The position numbers and the translations under genes were made by a program. Shown in pieces: positions 11,353 to 23,045 of a stretch of 64,000 nucleotides of DNA; the stretch's first letter is position 1; every line of letters begins with the position of its first letter. Origin of the DNA: Calycina herbarum (lineage: Eukaryota; Ascomycota; Leotiomycetes; Helotiales; Pezizellaceae); assembly GCA_001414485.1 (NCBI GenBank), contig LLEY01000087.1, forward strand, positions 203,679-267,678, in the 5' to 3' direction. The notes below the pieces were generated by a model. That model was given only the letters and a program-made list of their open reading frames with translations, made no database searches and had not been told where the DNA came from.

Positions 11353-14300
11353 TTTGTTTACTTCCAGACTGAAAAAAATGTTAACCATTGGCCGGATCAG
11401 ATGAAAGCAAAACAACTTACGCGGACAAAAATGTGGACGTATGAGTGAGGTCTGGGTGTCGATTAGACACTAGCAATTAGATGAAAGAGGAGACCGGCTC
11501 CAAGAATGTTTGACAAATGGAAAGAAGAAAGAGATTCGTTGCAAGAGCAAGGTCTAATAGAGTATCAATAGCTTGATGATATTGAATGAATAAAAACCAA
11601 CAGATGAACGAGGAAGGGAGTGATACTTATCCTCAGTCGAGTATTACCGGACAGCACTGCCCAATCCTCGGATGCACATCATGGGTCTGGTATGGGTCGC
11701 ACCGTCCAAAGGGAACCTGAAACGCGGAGAATTAATGTTTGTCTGGGTCTTTTACACACTCGACATGTCCGAAGCAGTTTCTTGGTCGAGGCCATCAAGC
11801 CAAATGGTTCGTTTGAGGGCAGCCGCTGGATGTAGGATGGCTGCTTTGGGTTAGAGCGACAAGCGAAGAGTACCCAGTGCAGGCTTGTTACCATGTCTCC
11901 CATGCACCTCGATATGCAGTGTCTCTGAGTCATATTTAGCTACATATAATTAATTATCCACTCTCCACTATCAGACATGGGGGTGGAAGAGCAGGGGATT
12001 AAACGCGTCAATGTTGATATTTCTTTTCAATCGTTTACCGTGAGGGTTTCTCTCCAAAGCGTGTGCACCCGTGAACCCGTACACAACACCACGACCAAGT
12101 CGAAATGCCGTGTTCGCGACTCGAGGCGCCCGCGTTGCCACGGCTAAACACGCTCACATTGCGCAACTTTGAGTACCGACGGGTACAGCGCGTATTATTC
12201 CCATCGTCAGATTTTACCTTCTCACGCCAACTCGACACCTACCTCACCTTATTGTGTCGCTTGGCCTGGGCCAACCTACTCCGTACGTCTGGTGTGTATA
12301 CTGGAGTAACAAGAGTATTTTTGGCACCCCGAGGCGATTAGCGACCGTTCAGGCGGCTATCCCCCATGACCCATGAAACTGGAGAGCCGCAGCTATTCTC
12401 GTCCCAACCGTACGACGTCTCAATCTTCCACGAGACCAACAGCGGCGCTTAAAGCTTAATGGTACGCGCCGCAATCTCCTTTTGCCGACCTTGAAGCGCC
12501 GGTAGAAGCGTGAGTATGTAAGCAGATTCCTCTACTATGCTCTACCCAGGCGAAGGAGGCTGTGCATCTTGGTGTCTCCATACTGTCGTCCTGTGTCCGT
12601 CGAGAAGTCGACAGGCGCTTATTTCGTGTTTAGCTCGTGTTAAGCGAAGACGCACTTCTATTTTCTCATTGGTCAGCCCCGACGCGCCATTTTCATCGCT
12701 TCCCCCGGCTCGGGACCTCACGCGCTGCATATGGGGAAGCACCTTGGGCACTTCTCCTCCACAAAAACTGCGAGGAAAGAGTCATCGTCGTCTTGTCCCT
12801 TTTCACTGGTCCCGAGTCGTCAAAAGTTTCGAGATCTTCCGTTTCACCATCTGACTGTGACTCATTCAGAGCTGTAGCTCTCCACAATCCGATGAGAAAA
12901 AGACGGGAAGGACGTCATGTTGAAGCTTCATGGGAGTTACCGTGAGGAAAAAGACGAGGTTGGAGAGTGTGGAAAGAACGGTCTGGATAGCTTCTCATCA
13001 GAAAAATCACTCATTGATGCAGGAAGCTGCAGGTGAGAGGAGTCCATTTATCCGGATGCCAGTCGGTGTGTTCCGAGGGTCATACGGGGCCATTGTCGGC
13101 CGTTGTTGTTTTTTTGCTTCACAGGAATTCCAGAGTTTCCGTTTTCTTTGCTTCGTCTCTTCGTTCAGATTCCTAATCATCAGATCAACTCACGTGGTCT
13201 CTCAACCTGGAAACACCGAGTTACACGTGATCATCTTCCAAAACATCGGGTTGGGCTGGCGTGTACTGTGGCAGTCGTGGCAGTGCAAAGGCCATCCATC
13301 AGGTCGTTTCTCCTCAGACCCTCTACTCCCTCCTCACAACACCTCATCTCTAGAACCTAAAACCTCACCGAAGGGTATCGAAGGGGGTCTACTCATGCGA
13401 TACTCAGAGACAGCTGTTGCAAGTGGGGCTCGCTCACGATCATTTCTTGAAGCGCCCAATTTTAGGACCGCTTGATCAATCAAGCGCCTTAGATTCAGGG
13501 TAGCCGACCCCGTTCTAGCGCCCGGCTTGTTACATTCTCGTGATGCCGTACAACTTGAAAACTTTTGCTTCGTGCTGTACTTTCAATTTTTTGTTCTTAA
13601 AATAAGTTTTTGGGAATCAGGGTTTTATGTTGTGAACCACTTTTTGTATCGTGTTTTTTGAGATTTGATGTTAAGGGGAATGGGCTTGGTGAGCGTCACG
13701 CTGTTTCTTGGGGATAGGAGTATGCGACGAGATTTTTATTTATAAAGGACTTGGGGTTGTGGATTGCTGTACTTGATCGACGTTCATAAGTTATGCGACC
13801 GCGAGTTCTTGGAACATTAATTATACAACGGACATTTCTTTCCTCAGCCCTCGTATTTTCCTCTCACTACATAACTTTCTTCGGTATGGTCATACGACAA
13901 GTGCTCCAATTTTCTGCATCATGACATTAATTCCCAAGCGCTCCGATTTGCTCCATTGCAAAAATTGGGCAATTTCTCACTCGTATCTCTACTCCCAGTA
14001 CTTCATCTCATTTCAAAGTTTCACTTCAAAATCCCCCTCCATCATCACTTCCCTCAATCTACACCCTCCATAAAAATGAGCTATAGGCGCCTCTACATCA
14101 TCGGGCGTCAATCCCACGTGGTTCCTAAATAAAATCCCTCGTGTCCTCGTGTCTTACGTCTACTTCAGCTTGTTGCAATACAAGACCTAATTTCCAGCCT
14201 TACCGAGACCGTAGGTCGTTATATACGAGCAGCCTCAGCTGGCTTGCTTCCTACCAAGACCCTGGTTAACTGGGCCGGAGAGGCGGTCAGGCGCCTCCCC

Positions 14301-14905
14301 CGTACGTATGTCCTTGTCTACCGACCGGCCGTTGGTGAGGTTGCCGCGTAATGGCTTTTGTCGTTGGGGTGAAGAGATGATTGGTTATGATGGTGTAAGT
14401 GCGAGATGATTTGGGAGTTGAGGTAAGATGAGAGTGTGAAGATGAAGGAATGTAATTTCTTGATTCTTTGTTTACGAGAAGAATTGAGAATTTCTCTTCT
14501 ACTCTCTCATCTTCTCAAAATAAATCGTTTACCTTATTTGATTCGCAAAATTTTAATCATTATCAACTGAATCTGGAGAACTCATAGGAATATTTCTTCC
14601 TTTTTGCATTGATTAACTACAAGACGTAGTTCCCATCCTCGTCATGGATCTCAACAAACCATGAGCTGTTAACTTTACTTTTGAGCATTCTAGAGTCTAC
14701 ATCACGTATCTGGAAGAATATGGTGGAGTCAACAGAGTACGATTGACATTGTATCTTCAAAACAATATATACAAGGATAAGCCAAATATCTTACAAGCCC
14801 AAGAACACATCCCGTCTATCAGCAGCTAGTCTTGGATGTGAAAGACCGTAGGTCTTTCCATCGTCCTTTATCAAAGCACCCTCTTCCTCGCTTCAGTCGA
14901 TAACT
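11353..14905. other. 3.5-kb intergenic stretch without supported gene
   Basis: Both neighbours are transcribed leftward, so this contains the promoter of the 9676-11352 gene and the 3' end of the 14906-18233 gene. Open frames at 12.5-13.5 kb overlap on both strands, lack motifs and show no plausible exon chain. I found no tRNA B-box with a matching acceptor stem, no rRNA segment and no terminal repeats. The 12.0-13.5 kb part seems less AT-rich than the flanks. A long non-coding transcript or a very long promoter is possible but not shown. Confidence 0.45.
11369..11420 (-). other. Probable 5'-leader intron of the 9676-11352 gene
   Basis: On the minus strand a GTAAGT donor (11420-11415) and a T-rich tract ending TTTTTTTCAG (acceptor at 11369) lie 17 bases before the ATG. 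The 52-bp length fits other introns in the window. Unspliced RNA keeps the main frame open through this segment. Confidence 0.55.
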
Positions 14906-17900
14906 TTAGTAATCGTCGTCGGAGCTTTCGCCCTCAATGGTATATTTGACTCGTTTTGGAGCCCGTGTGATGCCTGGTGTTGGTCGAGCCTGAGTGGTGG
15001 CTGGTCTTTTTGGCGCAGCAGCAGCAGCTGGGGGAGCATTTACATTTCGGGTAACAGGCCTCATACTGTTTCCTCCTTGAGCACCTGAACCTCCTGCAGT
15101 TGGTGAAGGATTGCGTGATACAGGCTCGTCATAGTCAAAAAGTCCACCCCTTCTCCTTCTCCTCACACTATAATCAACATGCTTCTTCGCAGGACCGCTC
15201 CCACAGCCGAAGAACTCGAAACCTGCCCAATTTCGCTGAATTTCCGCCCTTCTCTCATTCTCCTTCTGTCTTCTTAGGTTTCGGAGGTGGGCCATTTCTA
15301 TTTTTACGTCTCTACTATCTTGACGACGGTGCTCATACTAAAATGTCACAACGTCCCAGTCAGCAAGCTTTTCACAGTGATATCTCAGAGACATGAAATG
15401 TAAGTCAGAGGGGTTAAATACCCAGTTTCCACTTTCATCAAGCTTTTCTCTTTCCTGCCTCTCTGCTTTGGCTGGATCATCGAAATCGAATACATTCTGT
15501 TCCTCAGGAGTGATGCCGGCATTTCCAGGCATATCATATGGTTTGTTATCGCCAAGGGGACATCGGCTGGTATTATAGAAGTCTGAGTTCCAGCTTGCTT
15601 GGAGACACCGCTGGTGGAAAAAGTGATTGGACTTGCAGTGAAGTTCGGCAAGGAGTTCATGGGCTTGGGAATACAACCCCTTAAAGCAAAGACCGCATTC
15701 ATCCACATTCTTCGCATTGTGCATTCCGATCGGGTGAACAGTAAATAGTCCTGAAAATATATTTTCGTTACGTGAAGGGCTGTCATCGGCGATATCAATA
15801 GGTTGTTCGCAATCTGAGAGCGCATCTATATGCTCGTAGAATTCGTCGATTGGTGTACGGTAATATTCGTGTTCTTTGCCTTCCCTTGTGTCGAATACTG
15901 CAGCGAGCCTTAGTTAGCACTTGATTTTAACAATAAACATCCTAAGAGGCCCCGTCATTACTCTCCGGCGCCATTGTTTCTCATTATGCGAGTATTCTCG
16001 CACAATTATAGATATTGTTTTAGGGGATTTTGGAGAATCAAGGAACCGAGTTTTGATTCGTCTAAACCTTCTCAAACAATAATTATTCAAGTAGAACAGG
16101 TACCTGAGAGCAATGTCCACTTCTCTTACAAAACAGAAGGCTTCAAGCTTACCATAGTAGAGTTTCTTCACTGGTCTTCTTCCACTCCAATCTCTCAACA
16201 GGAGGTTATTTCTCCTTGACAAATTTACCTTTCCCATAGTTTGGAGCATTGTTAAAAAGTCAGCGTCATCGTTTATACTTTTGACATCGATATCTGTCCT
16301 AATTGCATGATCTCATAGTCAGTTTACTTCTTTGGCTAGACATGTCTCTGGGGTAAATGCACTGGAATGAGAGAAAATGCTCTGACAATCTGAGACTTAC
16401 CACCAATATGCTTTTCCAGGCCCGTATTGTCCAACCTGCGAATCGTACTTTTTGAGAAAGCTATGCATCTTCCACCATTCATCACTTAATACAATTTTTC
16501 TTTCTAACCGAACATCCTCCACATGCTCTACGTTCATACTGGTCTCAAATTCCTCTGCGATAAGGTGTAGGTCCGTCCAAAGCCTTTAAGAGTGGGAGAT
16601 TTAGCATTTTGGTGAGGCTCCCAACTGGTGGGACGTAGGTAGACTTACTCCAGTGTTCTGTTATCACCATCATCCTTAAAAGACTAAAAATTTCCACATC
16701 AGTATTTACTCATCATATTACTCTGAAGTTCATGAAGAAGTATATCTAACCTCTAAAATAGCCTGTTCAACAAGACCAATCACATTCTCAGGGTTTGAGC
16801 GCAGAGGGTTGAATAATTCCATAAGCCCCAGGTTTGACCCAACCGCTCGGTTCCCTTCAGCCAACCCATTATAAAAGACGTCTGAAAAGTTCTCTATGGA
16901 TCTCTCTGCAACATCTAGCATTTCCTTAATTCCAAAGTAGTGATCATTTATTTGTCCGTTGATTGGTACCGCTCTCCTCACCTCGTGCCAATATCTATTA
17001 ATCGCAATTCCCAAGATCTCCAGAAGCTGCTTTTTACCGAACTCTTCCTCGCCGATACTGATAGAGCGATAATTAAGAAGTCGGATCCACACTCGATAGA
17101 GAACCCACGCGATTCTAAGATTCGGGTCCATGTTAAGGTCGTCTTCATCCCCACAACACCTTTGTTTCAGCTCGGGATTGCGGAGGTCTGTAAAGCGGCG
17201 TAGTAGCGTCAAGAAGTTAATAACCGTTAATCGTCGCATGAGGATAGTTGTTGGGTTGTATTTTTTAAGTGTCCTTTTGCCGTTTTGGGAAAAAATCATC
17301 TGAACAAGATCTTGGACTTTTGGCTTTGCTTTCGATTGTTGTGACCGGGGATTTATGACCCACTTGCCTTTGTCCTATGAATAGAAATAGCCAAATGAAT
17401 TAATCAATGCAATTTTCAAAAAGAGGTTAGGGGGGGGGGGGACGATTAACACTCACATGTGGATGTTTTTCGAACAACTTATATTGCAACGGCTTGTGCG
17501 CGAGCCCCTGGCGCATTACCCATCCATCCTCCTCATTCAGGTCCTGCCTCTTGCATATTTTGTTGAGCATATCAATGACCATACCATAGTTCATACCATT
17601 CCAACTCCCTGCTTGAGCTGCTGCGATCGATTCATGGGGGTCGATAAGTTTCTGTAAGAGTGCTTTTTCATGCAGTAGCTCCTTTTCCTGAATTTTACGG
17701 AGCCTCTTCTTCCTTTGCTTGATATATGCATCGGGATCCGGTTGATCTTCATCATCACTTTCAAGATTGACAATGTTCCCACCCCCTTGGGGCTTCGCCC
17801 CATCTTTCGGTTTTGATGGTCCTTTCCACACAGGCAGAGATGCTGTGTGTTTTCTTGAACCAAAGCCACCTGGGTAGACTACTTTAGGGTCTTCATCTAC

Positions 17901-18233
17901 GTTTCCGTCGTCGGTTTCTCCGCCGCTCTCGGGGGATGATTCGGGAAGTCCTTCCCAGACCTCGCCCGCGTCTCCATGCCCACCACCACCATCGTTACCT
18001 ACCCCGTGTACCGGCTGAGATGGTATATAATCCAGATCAACTACTATGCGGCCTAGTGCACTATACATCCACCCTGGTTCTAACGCTAGAATAGGTGGGG
18101 GGGGATTGTTGAAATCAATAGGATCGTTATTGCCAATCTTTCTTGGATCCGGAAAAGGATATACTGGTTCGTACTGTGCTCTTCTTGCTTCTTCTTCTGC
18201 CAAGCTCCCCCACGCGACTTTGCTCCATCCCAT
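14906..18233 (-). CDS. Multi-exon hypothetical protein with incomplete RING-like Cys/His cluster
   Basis: Exons on the minus strand: 18233-17457, 17374-16751, 16683-16649, 16583-16401, 16298-16104, then a last block from about 15908 (or 15897) to 14906. Splice phases agree through exon 5; the next acceptor is uncertain. The N-terminal third is acidic and Gly/Pro-rich, with a Lys/Arg/Glu helical stretch. The last block carries ECGLC, then HCKSNHFFHQRC and CPLG, the order of a RING-H2 finger, but the final Cys of the usual CPxC is replaced by Gly. The C-terminal tail is basic, with PKRVK. An in-frame TAG (15338-15340) separates the RING part from the tail. An 84-bp intron (15421-15338, GTATTT donor, CTGAC branch) would remove it and gives about 910 aa. 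E3-ligase activity is not assured. Confidence 0.6.
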
Positions 18234-18649
18234 ATTTTCAGTTAATCACTCAGCTGTTCCGATCGAAAGTTCTGTGTTGAATTCAATGGATGGAAATAGC
18301 AGAGTTCCTTCAAATAATAATCGAGAAAATTGGAAATAAAACAAAAATTCTTCACTTGTCAACTCGTTCCCAGTCTATGGTCTTTGTTCAGTATCAAAGA
18401 ACCCCCATGCGGCCATCGAACTTCATTGCGACAAAGAATGACACTCTTCTTTGTAACGATTGTCTGTAACCCACGCAGTGGACATTAAAAGCGGCAGTGA
18501 ACAGTCACCCGTTGTTTGAACTTCCCAGTACAGTATTTTTCGTGACTTGACTGTTCCAAAGAACCTGGGTTAATAGTCTCAAATTGTCGCAAGTAATTTA
18601 CTCGAATCACCCTAGAAAATTAGAACAACGAGGGCTAGGTAGGCGGGTA

Positions 18650-20099
18650 CGGAGGTACAGCGTGTATTAAAGGTAACCCCCCCCTCCCCTGCACCTGCAG
18701 GTGGGGCGTAACCCTAAGCCTATTATAGTAATAAATCTACCTCAAAATGAAGCCTCGATAAAGCTCTTATAAACCATTTAAAAACTACTTAAAAAGCCCT
18801 CTATTCTAGCTAGAATAGAGGGTGTGTACGACCTTATCGACGAACCAGTAGCCCCTTATGGCCCTATTACACACCCTCCTATTAAAAAACCACGAGCTAT
18901 AGAGCTTACTCGAGACTAAAAGCGCAATGTAAAGCTCCTCTATAATATCGGTTAGTTCTACGAACAGATACACGACCAGTTTGGCTACACAGTACGGCAG
19001 ATAGGCAAGGCATGTACGCAGCAAGCTACGCCTCGTAAGAAGGGAAATGTCGGAGCGAAACCTGCTCTTACGCAGGCCTAGATAGAGGAACTGGTGGAGT
19101 TTATATACGCTTCTTCAAAGAACCGGCAGATGTCATATACGTAGCTTACAGAAGTCCTCGAGTTTAGAGTTAAAAGAGATGCTATTCGCAACGCCCTCTT
19201 ACAAGAAGGTTTCCACCGTCGTCTTATAATACGTAAGCCTCCGATTATAGAGAAGAACCAACAACTTAGGTTAACCTAGGCACAAGAATATATTAAGTAG
19301 ACGCTTAAGCAATGGTATAATATCTTATAGATAGACGAGACGTGGATTACAGGCGGACAGCATACGAGAACTTAGGTTACGAGAAGACCTAGCGAGGAAT
19401 AGGATCCTACTTATATCGTGGAGAAGCATTAAAGGAAGAAAGGTTAGATGTTTTAGGGCTGTTTCCATGGACATATACAAGGACCAGGTAAGCTTCTTCT
19501 TCTCTATTTCTTCTTTATTTCTAACTTACTTAAAGGAATCTTCTGGGAGAAGGACTGGGGCACTATTAGCCAGGAATCATATTACGTATATACTGTTCTA
19601 GTTATCGACGGTTATATACGTATGATAAAGCAGGATCATGGAATAGAGCTTTAACTTATGTAAGACGGGGCTCTAGAGCATGTAGCAGGAGAAACGAAAC
19701 AAGACCTAGTAGAACGAGGGATTATAGTTATCTTCTGGCCTCTATACTCTCCTAATCTTAACCTAATAGAGAGAGTATGGCACGTTATGAAGAATTACTT
19801 GTAGGACAATTATCCCGAGAATATGAGCTACGATAGACTCCGCGTAGCAGTAAAGGAAGCCTGGGATAAAGTGGGAGAGTTTACATTCAGAGAGCTTATT
19901 AAGAGCATGCATGATAGATGCCAGGCTGTAATTGATGTAAATAGGCTATTTACAAAGTACTAGAATAATAGTAATAGGAATAACCTTATAAAGTCTAACA
20001 TGTTGCTTCAATGATACTTCCTAATTAGGTGTAGTTTGTACTCGCTAATGCAGGTGCAGGGGAGGGGGGGGGTTACCTTTAATACACGCTGTACCTCCG
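18650..20099. mobile_element. Tc1/mariner-like DNA transposon, RIP-degraded
   Basis: A 1450-bp element bounded by near-identical inverted repeats of about 50 bp starting CGGAGGTACAGCGTG, with a C8/C9 tract differing by one base, and flanked by TA on both sides (18648-18649 and 20100-20101). TA duplication is the hallmark of the Tc1/mariner superfamily. The interior holds a transposase relic on the plus strand. Most interrupting stops are TAG/TAA where CAG/CAA would continue the protein, the C-to-T-in-CpA signature of RIP, so the copy is dead as a protein source. Confidence 0.85.
18940..19963 (+). pseudogene. Transposase relic of the Tc1-like element
   Basis: Reading through stops gives Tc1-type motifs in order: a helix-turn-helix-like N-terminal part (ending LVEFIYASSKNRQMSY), then DETW for the first catalytic Asp, RPSEEWDPTYIVEKH-like text, a DGALEH segment for the second Asp, and SPNLNLIERVW with the catalytic Glu. 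I count 34 residues between the second Asp and the Glu, the DD34E spacing of Tc1. Many codons are TAG or TAA where Gln is expected. A stretch near 19490-19550 looks like extra sequence or an intron. No open frame longer than about 70 codons survives. Confidence 0.75.
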
Positions 20100-20643
20100 T
20101 ACGGACCCGACCGTTGTATTTTTTGCCGCTTTTAATGTCCACAGCGAGCCACCATACTCAAAGCACAACACTTTTCACATACTCGCAAATTTTTTGAAAC
20201 GGTTGATATTCGTTGCGAGTGCACTGGAAACTTGACGAAAAATAAGCGAATCCCTCACCTCAATAATATCGCCAGGCAAATCGAGTGTCGTGTTTTTGAA
20301 AATTACCCAATATTTCTAGAGAAATGAATCCAAGTACTCAAGCATAGTTGTTACCCAAAGAAGACGAAGTAGTTCTATTCTTTTAAGGATGATTGGGTTG
20401 CGTTGGGAGTTTGCGTCTCTACACACTATAGACCCTGTATTACTCCAGTATGGGGAATTTTTGCAATAATGTTTGGCCTCGAAGTCCTGCTACATCTTTT
20501 CGATTGAAGTTACTATGAACGACATCTCGAAAGTGAGTTAAAAGCTTCCCCACAGCTCTCGCTGGGCTCCTTGCAGTATGAGAATTTTAAATATGTATTA
20601 TATTCTGTTTTGCATTTCCTTCTCCTCACCCAAACATTCATGT

Positions 20644-21073
20644 TTATACTTCTTTCTGCCGGAACTTTGAGGGATAGATTAAGTCCTGTAGCCTTGTGTC
20701 CGTATACCTCGCCCATATCAAGCTGCCGCTATAAGCATTAAAGCTCATCTCGAAGTACAAAGGGTCCCAATCCGGAAATCGGCCTATCCTTGCCGACTCA
20801 TCATAATCTCGTGACCATTTGAAAGTATCTTGGTACATGTCGAAGTTCGTACACCTGCGAATCTCTACACTGAAAAGCGAGTTCCGAATGATGAATCTTT
20901 GCAGGATATTTTCGTATGAGCGCCAACTCGGAAACGCATATCCAAAAAGGCCGGCTAAAATTATAAGCCTCGATGCCAGTGGTGCAAAATTACAAGCATT
21001 AGAAAGTCCACGAATAATTACTCCATAAAAAATGCAAGTACAAAACGGCCTCGTGACTTGGAGTCTTTGGGGC
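20644..21073 (-). other. Open minus-strand frame, possible gene relic
   Basis: On the minus strand an open frame of about 140 codons runs from a TTTTATTTCAG acceptor-like sequence (near 21074) to a stop at 20644. Its end reads naturally as protein (RFPDWDPLYFEMSFNAYSG, then RQKEV and stop), while the upstream part is hydrophobic. No start codon or partner exon is convincing, and T-rich strands produce hydrophobic frames by chance. Treat as a weak candidate for a 3' exon or relic. Confidence 0.2.
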
Positions 21074-21319
21074 TGAAATAAAACTTTTGCTTTGCTTATA
21101 ATGATATCCTGAGATAAAACAACCCAAAGTTTCCCTCAAAATGTTTTCCCAAAACGACTGATATATGCAAACCGAGGAAAGGAGATAACCAAACGCCTAA
21201 CCTATCCACCAAAATAGCGCCAAAACCAGAACCAAAAGACAAAACTAAGCATGCTTCAAACCAGGGGAATCACATTGAATATGTTGCTCCGAATTCCCAA
21301 CTATGTTTACACCCCCAAC

Positions 21320-21600
21320 CTAACAATAAGCACCAGCTATCCCTTGATCTTCAGTTGACCATGAAAAGTTCCCACCCGGGAAATCAAGAGTTGAGAAGGT
21401 TGCTGCCGGTTTCGCATATGTGAAATCTACTTTCGTGCCAATGTCCCCAGTACTGAAAACAAACAGAAGACCTGTGACTTCGATTTGACCACCTTTTCTC
21501 ATGACGTCTGTTTTCTTGCCCTTAGAGAATTCATCTGGATCATTTACTATGACAACTTAGATGCTGAATAGATCCGAGATTCGGTCGATGTCCACACGGT
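21320..21600 (-). pseudogene. Relic of a small unrecognised gene
   Basis: The frame ending at 21320 (GTKVDFTYAKPAATF ... DQGIAGAYC) reads as a folded C-terminus. Upstream it continues in the same frame across a single TAA (after SDLFSI) to a CTAACACAG acceptor-like site near 21635. The TAA could be a mutated CAA. No complete start exon was found. I do not recognise the family. Confidence 0.3.
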
Positions 21601-21901
21601 ATTGCATTATGTCTGGCTGTGTTAGAGGTTGAAAAAAGAGACAAGCTTTAACCACTTACCTAAATCCTATTTTGAATCAGATAAACGATCATCATGAACC
21701 ACCCCCCTTCACTTGTCCATTTTGTGGAGGTGAAATAGCTGTGACGTCACAGAGTAAGCCTCTGTGAGTGGCATTAAAGAGACATATCATTAGAAATAAG
21801 AAATGAGAACAGAACAGAAATTCCTATCAAGGGAATACTATCATCGATCTTTCATTTATCAAGACACCATTCTCCTAAGCCTCAAAATTTGTAAGATCAT
21901 T

Positions 21902-22470
21902 AGTCTTTCATCAAGCAAAACTGTCACACGACGGTCCCAGAAACCCGCCATCATGGACCGATGTCCATTTCACTCTTTTCTTCCTAGTAGATATCTCTAC
22001 GGATGTCAGCAAAATCAGTCTTTCTCCCCCAAAATCGCCATACTAACCGAATCAGGAAATCAACAAATTCCTCCAAAAATCATTCGACGGCGCCTCCCCA
22101 AACAGCTGGAACTTCTGGCTTGCAGACGCTTATTCCAATGCTCCTCGAAAAGAAGGCCACACCTACACAGACGGCAGCAAACCACCCATCGCGAAAGATT
22201 GGAATTCTCCATTCAAAGAGAAAAGTATCCAAGACGCTGCAAATTTCGTCAAAAGTCTCCCAGACGATACCACTGTAGATTGGCACCATTTCGTGGTTAT
22301 AGGTGAGGATTGTGAATCTTTGTAGAATCGGGGATGAGGATTTGAAGGGAGAGGAATTGGATGTGTTGCCTTGCAGCGTGGAGCATTCAGCGTTAACTTT
22401 GATGGGGCTTGAGCCGCATAGTTGGGAGGAGATTAAGAATAATGTTGAGGATGGATTTTCGCCGATCTGA
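21902..22470 (+). pseudogene. Broken gene of unknown family
   Basis: Protein-like text spans this segment but needs two repairs: a TAA at 22044-22046 where CAA (Gln) would continue the frame, and a one-base frame change near 22300. Upstream text includes FTLFFLVDISTDVSKISL, the middle SFDGASPNSWNFWLADAYS and DDTTVDWHHFVVI, and downstream, in the shifted frame, DEDLKGEELDVLP and GLEPHSWEEI before a stop at 22468-22470. The middle is long and unbiased enough to be a real former gene. I do not recognise it. The nonsense change is of the C-to-T CpA type seen in nearby repeats. Confidence 0.45.
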
Positions 22471-23045
22471 AAGGGTTGGTAGCTGTTTATGGAAAGGAAG
22501 ATTTCGATTTATCTGAGACCTTGACTTCGCTGACTTATTTGTTTATTTTGTGTGGCACTTGCCAGCGGTATCGTTCTCATCTCTCGTTTGGAAAAGAGGG
22601 AAAACTTGGAAATAAACAGATTTACAGGAGTAAAAGTCAACAAGGGGAAATGGGCGCAAGGGTTTGTACTCCGGGAACTCCTCTGTTAGCTCGTGGTGCG
22701 TGGGTTTATGAATGGCGGGGGTCGCTCCTTCCTCCCTCAACCTTAACCCGGGCGAACAATCGTCACTCCTTCCTTCTATGGGAACACATTTTGGACCTTT
22801 AGACACGCTCTCGACCTGAACCCAACCATGAGAAGACACGACCTCGAGGTTACTCCTTCCCTCGCTGTCTCCACTAAATTGGTCCAGTAAAAACAATTGA
22901 GACGAAATGGCTAAAAGTAAAATTGGATCCCTGCAAATTCCTTTCTGTGTTCCTTCCCATCTTTATTGAGCAACTTACCTCTGAGAGCTAAGAGAGAGAA
23001 CTTCGTAACTGCTCATACCCCCATCAAGTATCTCATTTCCCCTTC
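22471..23045. other. Intergenic spacer
   Basis: Lies between a plus-strand relic and the 3' end of the minus-strand acetyltransferase gene. No supported gene or repeat. Confidence 0.4.

Larger units (their letters stand above)
18471..20149. repeat. Small inverted-repeat element split by a nested Tc1-like insertion
   Basis: GTGGACATTAAAAGCGGCA at 18478-18496 recurs inverted near 20123-20142, outside the Tc1-like element. The right end continues to GCTCGC, the same terminal sequence as the element at 57079-58774. Subtracting the nested element and one TA leaves about 227 bp, the size of a non-autonomous (MITE-like) element. The left end is more diverged (CCACGCA instead of GCTCGCT), and no clear target duplication is visible. 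Confidence 0.55.

Noticed and set aside
12530..13475. Several overlapping frames of 60-180 codons
   Set aside because: They overlap on both strands, show no protein-like conservation pattern and no exon structure.
22543..22896. 117-codon minus-strand frame
   Set aside because: No recognisable motif and no splice partner.
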